From Atopsyche davidsoni (taxonomy: Eukaryota > Arthropoda > Insecta > Trichoptera > Hydrobiosidae): 64,000 nucleotides of DNA. The notes beneath the pieces are model-generated. The model ran no database searches. It was not told the DNA's origin and saw only the letters and a program-made list of their open reading frames with translations. Below are positions 36,896-50,119 of this stretch, one piece after another. The DNA is taken from NCBI GenBank assembly GCA_022113835.1, contig JAILWY010000025.1:5766001-5830000 (forward strand), given 5' to 3'. Made by a program: the position numbers and the translations under genes. How positions within the stretch are numbered: position 1 is the first letter of the stretch; each line of letters begins with the position of its first letter.

Positions 36896-37110
36896 TTTTT
36901 TTTTTTTTTTTTTAATATTAAGAGTAAAATTACAGTCAGTAAAAGTTGGCCCTGAGAGGCTCTATCCTATGTAGGGTGAGCTAATTAACAAGGGTAGCGG
37001 GATGAGGGAGGCACTCAGTTGCCAGACCAGTTTTCAGCTTCTGAAGGGTTCGAACTGAGCTTACAGGCATATAGCTACACAGATTATAACCTACTGACCC
37101 TAAGTGCTAT
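36896..37110 (-). repeat. tRNA-derived SINE with poly(A) tail
   Basis: On the minus strand the element starts with a tRNA-like head: A-box-like block at 37082-37101 and B box (AGTTCGAACCC) at 37046-37056. A GC-richer body of about 130 nt follows and ends in an 18-A tail, seen as T at 36896-36913. The body differs from the SINE at 8976-9121, so this is a second family. No clear target duplication was found. An 88-codon plus-strand frame starting at 37019 overlaps it and is probably meaningless. Confidence 0.55.
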
Positions 37111-37695
37111 TTACAGCCTCAAAGTGCACAACTTAAAAAATTGTGTGGTATTGGTTTTGATTTATGAAAATTTTCAAATGATTATTTTATTAATGCAGCT
37201 GTTAAAATTTTATACTAATGATGTATCGGAGAGATTCGCTATATTTTATATTGTCTCAATTTTTCTTTGTGGAATTGATGCTTGAGTACTCAAGATAGCA
37301 ATCAATCAATGCATCTGAAATGTGGTTTAAATATCATGAATTAACCACGTCAAGAATAACAGAGTCTGAATGTGAAAAAAAATAATCCTGACGGTGGTAA
37401 AATAGCGTCAAGCATCGTATTTATAATTAATGATTATCTATTAAAATATAATCTACTACTATTGGTTGTCTAGGAGAAAATTTAAGGAAAAAAAAGTCAT
37501 TGAAAGGGAAAATCTAACGTCGATGTGAATTCGAGGAGAGGCACTAGAAGAAAAAGCTGTTTTACATATATCATATAGATGAAATATTGTCATTACAGCT
37601 GTGGTTGTATAATAATCTCATAATTTAATTTAAAAATAAAAACACAATAAAATGAGCATTCCTTTGTAAATACAACAAATATTTTTTTTTGGAAA
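37111..37695. other. AT-rich spacer
   Basis: AT-rich, with no supported feature. Confidence 0.45.
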
Positions 37696-37722
37696 ACTAC
37701 TACTACTACTACTACTACTACT
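37696..37722. repeat. (ACT)9 microsatellite
   Basis: Nine perfect tandem ACT trinucleotides. No ORF is associated with it. Confidence 0.95.
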
Positions 37723-40700
37723 TAAAACAAGCACGTGATCTAGTAAGAAAAATGTAAATGTTATTAATTATCTAACTTGTTGGCTGTTTCAAGAGACAAT
37801 AGTGTTTATTTGTCAGTGGGATATATTTTTCAGTTTGCCATCAATTTTGAACTTAATTTGTCTTTCAAACTTAGACGTTAGACAATTTGTCTTATTTTCT
37901 TATAAAAAGAAACTAGATATTTTTCATCTGGCATTCTGTTCTAACAAAAAACGCGGTATTTAATAAAGAAAACTAAAAAAAAAACAAGGTTTATTTAATA
38001 TTTTAATTAAAAATATATATACATTTTAAGTGTTGAATTGCGTCGATTTGATGAGGTCTGAAATTTTACATTCTTACAGATTTTTTTTAGCTTGCTGATA
38101 TTTCACGTATAAAGTCATATAAATGAATTTGAGCTACAATGTTATTAGCAAAGAACGTTGCAACTATTTTAGTGTAGTTTTGTAATAATAGAGAAGGAAA
38201 GTTAACTAGTTAATGACAAAATAACAACCACACCTATCTTTTACTGCGTGGGGGACGTCAACATAAAAACGCAAATAGCTTATTCAGCAAATAAACTATA
38301 AAATTATTAGTTATACAAAACAAAATATTTAATAAATAAATTTTATTGAAGACAATGAAGTATTTGCGCAATTGTATTATTATTAATACAGCTCGGATAC
38401 GAAACAAAATACAGCAGAGTTATTATATTTTTAATAAGAAAACGTCTTTTATTTCTGTCTACTTAGGAAAAGCCACAATACCTCGGCTTCATAAAGAACT
38501 TTTCTCTCCTCGCAGGCATTTTCTTTTTTATTTCGTATTTTTAGAGCAGCCATCTTTGTTTTATTCGCCGCGGCATTCTCGTCACATACTCCGTCGCGGT
38601 GTCCGCCCTTAGCCTTTGTGATAGGCATATCTGAAAAATATTGTCGTCATTGTAAAACTCAGGGTAAACTGTCACAATATATCCAAAACGATAAAATGAT
38701 AAGCTGACTCCAGCAACTTTGGGCGTTTTGCCTTCTTATTAATTCCAAAGATCGCTTCAAAGTTTTTGCCACAAGTTTTATATATTTTTTTAAAGTTTAA
38801 TCCGAGAGTGGCAGATATTTGAACGGGAATCTAATAACCATAAGGCTCTGCGATAGATAAAATCGCGAAAGGAGAAACACAAAACGAGCAGCTGAAAGCA
38901 CTCTGAAACACCTGTGGCTGTATCCTGTTTATGTTGATATGCTTCTTGAAACAACTCTTCACCACAGAAGACTCGTATCATGGATGAATTTTTTTTAATT
39001 TTCTTCTTTTTAGATCTTACATATTCAAAAAAGATAAGGTCGCAATTTAAAAATTTGACAAAAAGCCTTTGGGGCTATTGCGGCTGTGTTTTTAGCAGTA
39101 TGCTTTAGGAATTTGCACTGGCATCGCATAAATTTTACATTTATTTTTAAAATGTTTTTCTTTTATATACTGAAGACGCTGAAGTAGTTCTGAAATCATG
39201 AAAAAACGTGTTATTGTGTGATTTTCTTTTCATTGTATAACCATATACTTGTAAGGGTAAGAAATTTGTATTTGTGTGCGCTTTTGAATTTTTAAGATTT
39301 CGTCAGATCAGTCTTTCTAAAATTAATTTTTAATAATTAAATTAAAAGAAAAGCTATGTGTTTTATACGTCGCAATATAAAAGTGTAAGAGACAGATATA
39401 AATCCGCCGTGACGTCATGATTCTGGACAGTAATCCGAGTCTTTGGGTGCAAACGAGGAGACAACATCCCTTATTGTTCGTTTATGTCCCAGCGACCTTT
39501 CCATTGACAATTTGTAGGGGTTGATAACTCGTGCGGTTCAATTATTCGACTAATGCCGAGATATAAAAAAAAGACTTGTTTATGTTTTGTATTGTTCAAA
39601 ATATTGTAAAATAATCTATATTTTATTAAAAAAATGTGTAAGTTTTGAGATAAAATTGTTTCAGACTCATGACTCCTAATAAATCTGAAAATCGATATAT
39701 CCTGTTCGTGGAAAGGTTATAATCTAGTTATAATATTAAAATTATTTAAATACATACTTTTAAATAAAAACTTAATTTCCGAAACAATTTCAATCATAAA
39801 ATACATTTTTTTGGATAATTTTGTGAAGTATTTCAGTTTTTTTGTATAACAGTACATAAAAGGTTTTATCATACTTGACTGGCAAATATTTTGAAAATGT
39901 CAAAAGGTTCTTCAAAAGTATTATGTAATAAAAAATAGCGATAACTGTTAAAAGTAAACGCTTTTGTCTGTCAAACATATTCGTAGTCTTCTAGACAACA
40001 CGATGACTCCAAATGTGTTAAAAAAAATTTACATTAACCGCCGATCATTAATTAGCTTGAATAGTTTTAATACTTGTAAATGTTGATTATAAGTGAAATA
40101 TCAGTAGATTTCTAGTTCCATAGTATAAGCTCAACCCTCAACTCGTGATTTCCGGTCGCATATTCAAAATCAACCCCCTTTCATCCAGTAATGAGAGCGG
40201 AATATATAACGCAAATTAAAATCATATCAGAGTAATTGGAATCCTCAAAAGCCTAATTATTATTATACAAAGTGGATTACGATGATTCCAACGTTTTTAT
40301 TAAGTGTCAATATAATCGAATTGATTTCGAAATTAAAAAAAAAACTTCTAGATACGACATTAAACACTTGAATATACAGAATGATTTAAAAAACTTTACA
40401 AACTTATATTTATATTTCAAAGCATTTTTTTTCTAGTAAGAAATATTTTCCACATATTTTCATATTAAATCAAAAACCAACCATTTTAATAAAAATCTTA
40501 TCAATATTTTTTTTAAATACTGCAAATATGAAAACGAAGTTGCAACAGAGCGGCTAATTGATTCTCAAAAAATACCCTAGTTAATTGAATTTCGGAAAAC
40601 ATAAAACGGTGTAAATTACATGTATTCAATATTCACAATTCTAGCAATTAAAAATGTATAAATATAATAATTTAACTGTATTATTTCTTGTAATGAGTAT

Positions 40701-41715
40701 GCATGCTATTAATTTTACATGTAATTAATTATTTATTATGTTTATGCCTCTTATTAGGAACATATTTCATTATTGAGCAATATACTGTTCCAAAGCAGAT
40801 GTTAATGATGGCGAATGCTCATTGAAACATATTTCAGATTTGATATAATTATGATATGCACAATCGTATAATTACCGGAAATTGATCAAACCAAATGTAA
40901 TTTCCATAAATAAATACTTCTTGATAAAAATGAGAATTTAATAAAAATTGTAATAATAACTCAAACCAAAAAAAAGTCCTGTTTAGATTTCAGTATATAT
41001 ACTTTTCAGTATATATTTATAAATATATTGTTTGGCTCAAGTGGAAATAGACTCCCTTTTCATTCAACAGCCTTCATTAATTTCAGATATATTACAATAA
41101 TTACAGTGTTTGATATTATTGAACTAATAACTTTGTTTTGACGAACACCCTAAAGTTTATTTTCGTATCATCAATTTATTTGATACGTAATATTTTTCGT
41201 TATGTAGCGAATTTCTGTTATTTATTTTACTATTTTAAAAATAATAGGAATGATTACAATCTAAAAGTACAAACGTGTTTCAGACTTTTTTTTATTTTTC
41301 AGTAATTTTCGTCGGTATCATGAATGCAAGTATTTCAATTATGTAAAAATTCATTATTAAAAGTTGAATATTAAAATCTTAAACTTATGTGTATGTAAAA
41401 TAATATTATTTTACAGTCCTAACAATAGCTGAAATCCGTCGGAGGTTTTTATTCACCATATAGTTTCATTATTATATTCAGATCAAAAGCAAAATTTGGA
41501 CATCAATCATTGCATCAGCCTATATCCATATTTCAAGAGCTTACTATTGGGTTGGTATACACCACAGGAAAAATAAAATAAAAAACGATAGAAGACGTCA
41601 AGAAAAGATCAAAAGATTTATGAGATATCACAGACGCAACAATATATACCAGCCGTTGAAAATTATTTACTTTATATGTGCTATATATCACAAGACTTTG
41701 TGTTGAAAAGTAAAT
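37723..41715. other. AT-rich stretch with two GC-richer islands
   Basis: Islands lie at about 38455-38615 and 39395-39560. The second contains a perfect TGACGTCA palindrome at 39410-39417, a CREB/ATF-type site. Neither has a convincing reading frame. The remainder is AT-rich and featureless. Confidence 0.35.
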
Positions 41716-41723
41716 ATATGCTT

Positions 41724-41737
41724 TAGGGTGTCCCTTA
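41724..41737 (+). repeat. Left terminal inverted repeat of the hAT-like element
   Basis: TAGGGTGTCCCTTA, directly after the left copy of the 8-bp target duplication. Exact reverse complement of 44584-44597. Confidence 0.9.
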
Positions 41738-41974
41738 AAATTCAAGTTCAATATTTTTTTACGCGTACCTTCTTAAAAGTTTAGTAATAACCCTATATTG
41801 TCTAGAAAAAAATATTAGTTCGATTTATAAACGGTAACCCGTGCCGACTTGCGATTTTAACTTGTCCATACAAGTTGCGTAAGTACTGCGCTGTGACTTG
41901 TAACTGCATGTTTTATTTGTCATTTCATACGTGATTTTTGAGATTAGTAGTGCTCCATTGTTTAGTGCGTTAAC

Positions 41975-44312
41975 ATGTCGGTGGAATTACGGAGTGATAA
42001 ACAAAATATTTTCCTTATTGGTTTGCCTAGATATCAAATAAATGGTGCAAAATTACCATCTAATCGACAAGTTCTCTCAGTCTTATTTTACAATATTCGT
42101 GAGATTAAACTGACTGTTAGTGAAAGTGCAAATCTTGTGATTAGGGAGTGCATCATATATTGGGAAAAAGCAAGAATTCCAACAAGGGGATTTTCTAACT
42201 GCGTGTAGAAACTTGTTGATTTATATAATGTTTGGAGGGAATTGCAAAAAAATTGTAAGAAAACTCAGGTTACGTTCAAGAGACGTGAGAACAATTTCAA
42301 AATTGATCTTAATAATTTGTTTGATATTGCACATGCTGATGCTTTTGAGAGAATGAAAATAGAGGAAGATAAATTATTTTTAATAAAACAGAGAGAACCA
42401 GGTCGACCGGGATGCTTAGGTGGTGTTGATAAAAAATTGGCGGAAAAAGAAGATAGATCTAGACAACAACGATTGGAAGAAAAGGAAAGGGTTGTAAGAC
42501 AAAGAGAATCACTAGCTGTTGCATCTACTTCCACCACAAATTACTTAGAAAGGCTAGAAGATTTAGACGAAGAACAGATCTTGAATTCTGAACTCAGCTT
42601 GCTGGACGTTCCCTGCCATGAACAAAGTTCAAAAAGAGGTAGAAAGAATCTTGTAACACCTAAACTAGTTGCAGCTTTAGATCGATGCCAGCTAAGTATT
42701 AGAGACTCCGTTTACATTCTTAATGCGGTGGTAGAAGCGCTTGGTCTGAGCAGCGATGATTTCCCTATTAACAAATCCTCGATTCAGCGAATTCGTACTG
42801 AAACTAGAAAATCAAGGGCAGAAGCAATAAAATCTGACTTCCAAAACAATGTACCCGACGTAGTCACAGTCCATTGGGATGGAAAACTATTACCCGGGTT
42901 GGATGTACGAAGTTCTAAAGAAGAACGCTTGCCAGTTATTGCTTCGTTTGACGATAAGGAACAGCTTCTTGCAGTGCCGAAACTAGAACATTCTTCTGGA
43001 AAACATCTAGCTAAGGCTGTCTCAACAGCTCTCTTTGACTGGAACCTTCACGATAAAGTACAAATAATGTGCTGCGACACAACAGCTTCCAATACTGGCC
43101 GTTTCAATGGAGCTTGTGCTATTTTGGAGCAAACTTTAGGAAGAGAATTGCTGCTTTTCGCCTGTCGTCATCATGTTTATGAATTGGTCCTAAAAGCTGT
43201 CTTTGAAAGCAAAATTAAGCAAATTACTAGTAGCCCAGATATTCCAATGTTTAAAAAGTTCAGAGAAAATTGGAAAAACATCGACGCTAGTAACATTGAA
43301 CCATCTCTTAATTTCGTAAAACAACGTGTTGCCGAGACAGATATTCAAGCTTTGTTAATATTTTATAAGGCAGAATTAGACAAAGGTTATGTAAGAGATG
43401 ACTACCGCGAATTGGTCGAACTGTGCGTAATATTTTTGGGAGGAGACACAGAGGAAAAATTAAAACTAAGGCCCCCCGGAGCAATGCATCAGGCTCGCTG
43501 GATGGCGAGAGCGATCTATTCTTTAAAAATATGTTCACTTCAGTCACAATGCAGAATAACTGCGAAGGACAAAAAGGCTCTACAAGATGTTTGCTTATTT
43601 GTCGTGATGTTGTATGTTAAACCTTGGCTCGAATGTACAGTGGCGATCAAAGCACCTAACCAAGATTTGCGCTTCTTGAAGATGTTAAAAGAGTACGAAA
43701 AAGTTGACGCAACAATTTCTAATGCTTCTATAAGCAAGTTTAGCCATCACTTGTGGTATTTATGTGAAGAGACAGTTATTCTATCACTGTTTTATGATGA
43801 AGTTGATAACCAAACTAAAAAGAAAATGATTGCCAACTTCAACCGGGACAAAACCTCAGATTTTAGCAAACGCTATGACCCGTCAAAGGAAGAACTGCCC
43901 CAAAGGTTGTTTGGTAAGTTTAATTGACTTTTTGTGATATATTTAAATTGTTGTAGATTTATTTGTTATTTATCTTATTTTCCTTTTTTTTCCAGGCAAA
44001 ACACTGGATAATTTCGTATCGGAAAAGAGCAAACAATTTTTATCACGACTGCAGATCGACGACAGTTTTCTAAAGGAAGATGTATCTTCCTGGAATAATA
44101 ATGCTGCTTTTCTGGAAGCTAAAAGAAAAATAAGTTATTTGAGAGTTGTGAATGATACTGCTGAAAGGGCTGTTAAAATGATGCAAGATTTTAACGGACT
44201 TATCACGGCTGAAGAAGAACAAAAACAGTTCTTGCTGCGCTGTGTCCAGGAACATAGAAAATTGTATCCGGACTGTAAAAAAACAACTCTAAAAAAAAGT
44301 TACCCTGGCTGA
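41975..44312 (+). pseudogene. hAT-like transposase, two exons, one in-frame stop
   Basis: Exon 1 runs from ATG 41975 to 43913 and exon 2 from 43996 to TGA 44310-44312, together 752 codons including the stop. An in-frame TAG at 42206-42208 (codon 78) interrupts it; the reading frame before and after is the same, so this is a nonsense change and not a frameshift. The N-terminal part carries a GRPG motif and a basic coiled-coil-like stretch. The central part resembles an RNase H-like transposase core: Asp in HWDGKLL (codon 302), Asp in CCDTTASNTGR (codon 368), then CRHHVYE starting at codon 397, and a Glu in WYLCEE (codon 598) as possible third acid. Exon 2 encodes NDTAERAV, similar to hAT C-terminal dimerisation motifs. 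The family is common in animal genomes as uncharacterised proteins. Catalytic residue assignment is my inference. Confidence 0.8.
43914..43995 (+). other. 82-bp intron in the transposase gene
   Basis: Donor G|GTAAGT at 43914 and acceptor TTTTTTTTCCAG ending 43995 both fit the GT-AG consensus closely, with a pyrimidine-rich tract before the AG. Removing it keeps the frame (phase 1, a Gly codon is split) and joins a frame that otherwise stops 14 bases into the intron. Exon 2 then continues with conserved-looking transposase sequence. Confidence 0.85.
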
Positions 44313-44583
44313 TTGTTATTACTTTATGTTTTTGATTAAAGATTAATGTTCATCTAATTGAATTTTTACTATTATTTACTTAATTTATTGCATTTATAAT
44401 GATTTTATACCAGACCGAAATATCAAGACAAAACACGTTTTTTACTAAACTTTGAAGCTCGGTCGGCACTGGTTGCAATTATGCTAGAAAGATAAAATTT
44501 TATATTTAAGACTCTTATAGCATTACTAAAAAAAGTAGAGGGTACCCATTTCGAAATTTGAAAAAAAAAATTTTTTGGTCATA

Positions 44584-44597
44584 TAAGGGACACCCTA
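44584..44597 (-). repeat. Right terminal inverted repeat of the hAT-like element
   Basis: Exact reverse complement of 41724-41737, directly followed by the right copy of the 8-bp duplication ATATGCTT. Confidence 0.9.
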
Positions 44598-44605
44598 ATA
44601 TGCTT

Positions 44606-47600
44606 ATATGAAAGGTTTCTTGAGATATAAATTGAATTTGTTGTTTTTCAATTAACAAACTTGATAATAAACAATATGCCTTTATTTTTTATCTAAACTC
44701 TTACAACCTTACACACCTTTATTGAAATAAACTTAGGTTTTCAGACAATTTATTTGGATGACAATATCATCAAATCTTAAAATGAATGTAATTTCGTAGG
44801 TTTTACCAGCATTTCTTTTTTTGCTAACTCGTTATGTAAAAAAAGGTGATTGTGATTTCACACTGCCAACATCAAAAAAGTTGATGGCCTAAGGTTGAAG
44901 ACCACTTGGTTGCCGACTCAGCAAGCAAGAAAATGACTAAAATCTTATAACAATTCAATTACCAAGAAACTAAATTAATTGATAATATGAATCCCATGTA
45001 TTTCTAGTCAACTTCCGGTTACTTTTCGTTAGCAAACATAAACAGGTGGCTGTGAAATTGAACACTTAGTATTTATTATACTAAGATGAAATAAAAAATA
45101 CCGATCTCAAATCTAAGTTCGGCACAATCGCGTTATCCTATAAGGGTATGGAATGCGAAGGTCATCCCTGTGAAGGGTCGATATGGGGGGATGATTGATA
45201 GCGACTCAAAAAAGGCTGTATTGTTGTCAACCCCTGCAGACTGGAGGTCGCCTCGCTGAAGGAGCGACGGTGTTTTTAATTTTGTACTCATCGGAGACCA
45301 CCAGATAAGATGGAAGTCAGAGGTCATCAATCAACGTTACCTAAAGAAAACATCGATATTCTGAAACTGATTTTTCTGGTGGCGTTCCACGGTCCGAAAA
45401 ATATATTTTTTACGTGAAAATCTATCCCGGAAAAAGGTCTATTACATAACTATTTATATCAAGAACATACGACTATTTTTTTTTTAAATTATATTTAAAA
45501 AATAATAACCTCTAGTGCAGTAGCTATTTCGCAAAATATTGATCAAAACCATGGATTACTGAGATAAGTACCTAATTTGAATATAAAGAAGAAATATCGA
45601 TAATTTGACAGGTCTATAGTTTTTTGGTCAATAAAAAAGTCAGGGGAAAATTATAAAATTATTATGTAAAATGAACTGGATACCGCTTTTTAATTTATGT
45701 TATTACTATATTTTTTTCGTTAATCAGTCTTTCAGAAACCCGAAGGAACTTTTTCATCATAGCATTTTCATCCCCTAAAAAGTAAGTGTTCTGGTTACAT
45801 CAATTTGCTCTTTTACTGAAGATGTTATTAAAGGCAATATATGAGGCGTGAAGGAAAAGTTATTATATTATTTTATATAAGATATTTGTTTTCGTAACCC
45901 TCTTAGAATTTATTTTCAATATAACGGAGGATACGAACTGTATCACGGAGGTAGGTAAATATATCCCGAAGGAAAAAATATATTTGTAAAAACTCTAATA
46001 CATCCAAGAAAATTGGTTTATAAATATAAAATTTAATACAAAAATCAATATTATAACAAGTGAAGCAAACAGTATAGCACTGAAAAAAAACTATGGATAA
46101 GCTTGCATATCTGTTTTGAGTTGCAGAAAAATCTGCCTTACACCTAAAAATATTGGTAATATGTTTAAGAATTTATAAATTGTTGAACATGCAGGTATTT
46201 ATTTAAAATTTATTGTAAATATAAATAAAATTGGGAAAAATATTTTTTAAAAATTTAAATAACTAATCAATTTAAAAAATCTCTAAACATATTATTTATA
46301 TATTTACTCTTGCTTGTTTCAGTGCAATTCTTAGTTTGATAATTCCAACGTAATACCGGTCACCAATGACATATTAACATGTGGAAAAATCACAAAATTA
46401 TTTTATTTAAAATATTATGTACAATGAAATAACTATATGACTGTATTTTCAATAATACTTTTCAAAAGGACCATTCTGGTTTTGGTCTAAAATACACGTA
46501 GTAAGCAACCACGGAAAAGTTATTTTACCTCTTGTTCCTGTTTTTGTTAATTAAAAAAAAGTTGTATTTAGAAAAAAAGGAAAGGGAATTTTTCAAAAGT
46601 ATGCAATTTGCTCAAAGTTTATGAAAAAAGATTAACCTTCTTTAATGAGTTATAAAGAACTGCACAAGCTTCCTTATAACCAGTAGAAAGAATATTGTTA
46701 TTTTCATAAATCAGAAATTGCAAGAAATTCTGCAATAGATTTATTGAAATGAACTAATCAGTATTAAAATAAATATTTGCTTACTGAATCCATTAATGAA
46801 TAGAATTTTCAATTTCAATATTAATCAAATGTACGACTCAATTAAAAAAATTTACAGTTCTGTCAAGTCGATTATTCCAGTAATAATATTTTTTTTACTA
46901 ACACTGCATGATATTTTTTTATTAAAATAAAGCTATTTTTAAACTATCTTTTATAGGTTTTAAAAAAAAAATCAAATCAAAACGTATATTTTACATAAAT
47001 TTGCATATTCCGCTTAAAGGCATCTCTAAAACAAAATAAAAAATCTTGACAATAGCCAAGCGGATGCATTTTATATGGAAATATTCAGTTCCGCGTAAAA
47101 AAGTTAATTATGATGCATGGAAAATAGGCTTTATTGGATTATTACATGGGACTTTGTAGGACCATCAATATGTAAAGATATTATAAAACGCTGCATGCTT
47201 TACCTTCAAAAAGAATAGAAAAACTATGGCAAGTGTTTGTTGTACAAAATAATATTTTATGTGTAGCAATATTCAATTTAATATTTGATTGGACTCAATA
47301 ACGTCAGTTTAGGGTTATCTGGTCAGGATGAACAGAAATAACAGCAATATCTTAGTAGTAGTCAATATTGCTATTGGGGTCTGAAAAGGTTTTCTTTAAA
47401 TTGTACTTCTTCCTACTTGTCAAACTGATTTATGTTCATAAGGCATCGGATGTCTCGTTAGACGCATTTTTACTTCAATTTCGACTCAAAAGTACAGTGT
47501 TTATACTCATAAGTAAGTTTTTATAGGTATAGGTTTGTTTTATTATATTTTTGAGAATTTGTTTAATATTTTGAAAAAAAATGCAGCATATAAAAACTAC

Positions 47601-50043
47601 ACAATATTTTTTTAAAATTTAATCTAAAACATTTTGTGTGACTTTATTCGCTTTGGCAACTAAACCAAATTCTATCCTAAGCTCGGTTATATACAAAAAA
47701 CCTATATATAAATAAAAATGGGATTTAGTAATTTTAATAAAATCCAATACTGCAAACATATTTGTTGTTAAAGAAAACTCATTAAATAACTTGAAAATGG
47801 TGACAAAATGTACCCAAACAAAGTGTATATACTAAAACTCAACCCTTCATTCGTTAAGTAAGCAAAAACATTCAAGTTTTCAAGCGTGTCGCTTCGAGCG
47901 CAAAATGGCTTAAACTCCGTCGCCTCGAAGCTTTTTTGAGCGATTAAAAAAGCTCCGAATGCTCAGAAAACTTTCTGCCAAAGCTCAAGCAAAAAAATGA
48001 AAAACACCACCGAAGTTTTTGAATATGTTACCTGCAAGACAAGCCGAAGTTGGCTCTGGTTGGAGTCAATGGATTTCAAAAGTTCTTCGGGGAAAGTCGA
48101 CTGAATCGAGGTGAACTGTAACAGCCTCCGAACGGAAGGAATGGAAAATGTTAAAAACACAGCCTAATTTAGTATCTGTTCAAAATAAACTGATTTACAC
48201 AAAAAGTAAAATCATATTTGAATGAATGTGGTAACTTTTGCGATTATGCATAATTTCCTGTGGATTTCACTTGTCTGAAAGCACTGCTCTAAGAATTTAT
48301 CTAAGAAGATATTATTTTTGTTTGATGTTTTCATGGCTGCTTGATAGTAATTGCCCTAATATCACAGCCTTTTTAATTTTGTAATATTTAAGCATCGTTA
48401 AATACTTTTTTGGGTAGAAAATATAAAGGAATTTTAATACATATCCAGTAGAATTAAATTTACCTCGTGGTATACATTTCACTTATTTCAGGTGATGATA
48501 AGCTTAAAATTTCAATGTGTGAAAAAAATGTACAATTTTTAATAGATTACACATCATATTTATTCAAACTTGTATTTTTAATATTTTTTACTGAATATAC
48601 TTAGTAAATATTCGCTATATTGTTGACGCACTAGTTTTGTCAACTTCAATCTTCAGTTACGTATAGTTTTTTAGTAAACATAAGTTGATATAATGTCAGC
48701 AATAAAGTACGGTACCCTTAAAAAAATACATAATTCGATTTTGTATTTTATATGTTGCATTATACATATATATGTATATAAATTGTATGTCCTTGAAAGT
48801 TTTTGAAATATACGTTTTTATTATTTGATCCTGTATTTCCGCGAGATGAAATATATGATATTAAAGAAGTTCTTCAATGCATTTGGTAACGTTTATATAT
48901 TTATCAGCAAAAAATGTGTTTTCTTGAATAACTGAGATGCGACTCTTTTGCTTCGGGAGAAACATTCAACAAACTTTTAAGATTTATCTTCCACGAACTG
49001 AAAATATACTGGAATAAGTTTGGAAGGAATTCTCACTTCGTTTTACAGAACCTTACATTCTTTGCTTGAAGCCTGAAAAAGTCTACAAATGATAGTTTAG
49101 GGAAATATTAGGTATTATTATATTAATAGTTTTTCGGATGAAGATATATCCAAAAATATATATAAATATTCGTTATAATAATAAGTATAAAAACTCAATG
49201 TAATTAAAAAATATTAAATTTTAAGTAATGAAACTTTTCTTTTAGTGACAATGCTATCAAAGCTTATTTATAATAAAAAAAGATTTTTGAAGAAACTATA
49301 AATGTAAATTTTATTTTTACTATGTATATAATTCACATAGTTTAGGGGCAGCTTATTTTTGTGATTCAAACAATCTCTTAAAATACAGGGAAAGTTTAAA
49401 ATCCGACTACCCAAGCTGCGACAAAACTGATATCCGAATGGTAATCATCAAATAGTGTCTCTTTTTTATTTTTTTAAATGGTTTTGTAAGAAAATTTGGC
49501 AGATTGGTAATTCGATGATTATTTGTATCGTTGTATTGAATCTTAGCCAGACTTTGATTTTATCTACAGACTTATACAATCGTTCAAAAGTGGTATGTCA
49601 TAGATATTTTTTTTTATCAAAGAGAGTGCATTTCTCAATATCCAGCCTACGTTAAATGAATACACGAGTGAATAAACTCTTGAGTAATCTTCACTAACTG
49701 GGAAGTGAACTTTTATTGCTCGTTTAAGGTAGTATTCGCTTCTTGGACTCCGTCTAATGTTTACGCGCAATCAACCCCGGCCTCTTATTGGTTTCAGGAA
49801 AACCCCTTTCACTTTTCGCGTCTAATATAATCAAATTTGAGCCGGTGTATCTCTGTGCCTTTATCTCCCAAGCTTTTTGGATATTCTCCGAGAAACAACC
49901 AATAAAAAGGGACTTAATGTCGGGGCCAGAACCTCCAACGGCAGTTTTACATAAACTGAAACGCAGGGTCAGCTTCTGGGAAAAAGATCTGCTTTTGTAT
50001 TTTATTTAAATAGTTTATATTTAATAAATAACGTATTTTAAAA

Positions 50044-50044
<1 letters not shown>
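44606..50044. other. Gene-poor AT-rich stretch with GC-richer islands
   Basis: Islands at about 45110-45335, 47875-48150 and 49665-49995 are GC-richer than the rest. Each has frames of 60-75 codons on one or both strands, at chance level and without recognisable motifs. No RNA gene or transposon end was seen. The remainder is AT-rich. Confidence 0.35.

Positions 50045-50074
<30 letters not shown>
50045..50074. repeat. (TA)15 microsatellite
   Basis: Fifteen perfect TA dinucleotides, directly preceding a Penelope-type fold-back relic. Confidence 0.95.
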
Positions 50075-50080
<6 letters not shown>

Positions 50081-50119
50081 TAAAATTATTTGGTTTCTTG
50101 TGTGTAAGATCGCATAAAG

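Larger units (their letters stand above)
41716..44605 (+). mobile_element. Nearly intact hAT-like DNA transposon with 8-bp target duplication
   Basis: The element spans 41724-44597 (2,874 bp). Its ends are perfect 14-bp terminal inverted repeats, TAGGGTGTCCCTTA at 41724-41737 and its reverse complement at 44584-44597. It is flanked by a perfect 8-bp duplication ATATGCTT at 41716-41723 and 44598-44605. An 8-bp duplication and a TIR beginning YARNG (here TAGGG) fit the hAT superfamily. Inside is a two-exon transposase gene with a single in-frame stop. The perfect ends, perfect duplication and otherwise open frame indicate recent insertion. Other superfamilies with 8-bp duplications cannot be excluded. 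Confidence 0.88.

Noticed and set aside
41141..41155. AACACCCTAAAG, similar to the end of the hAT-like transposon
   Set aside because: Only about 11 bases match, with no partner end or target duplication; probably coincidence.
42265..43737. Several antisense and out-of-frame ORFs inside the transposase gene
   Set aside because: They are shadows of the transposase reading frame.
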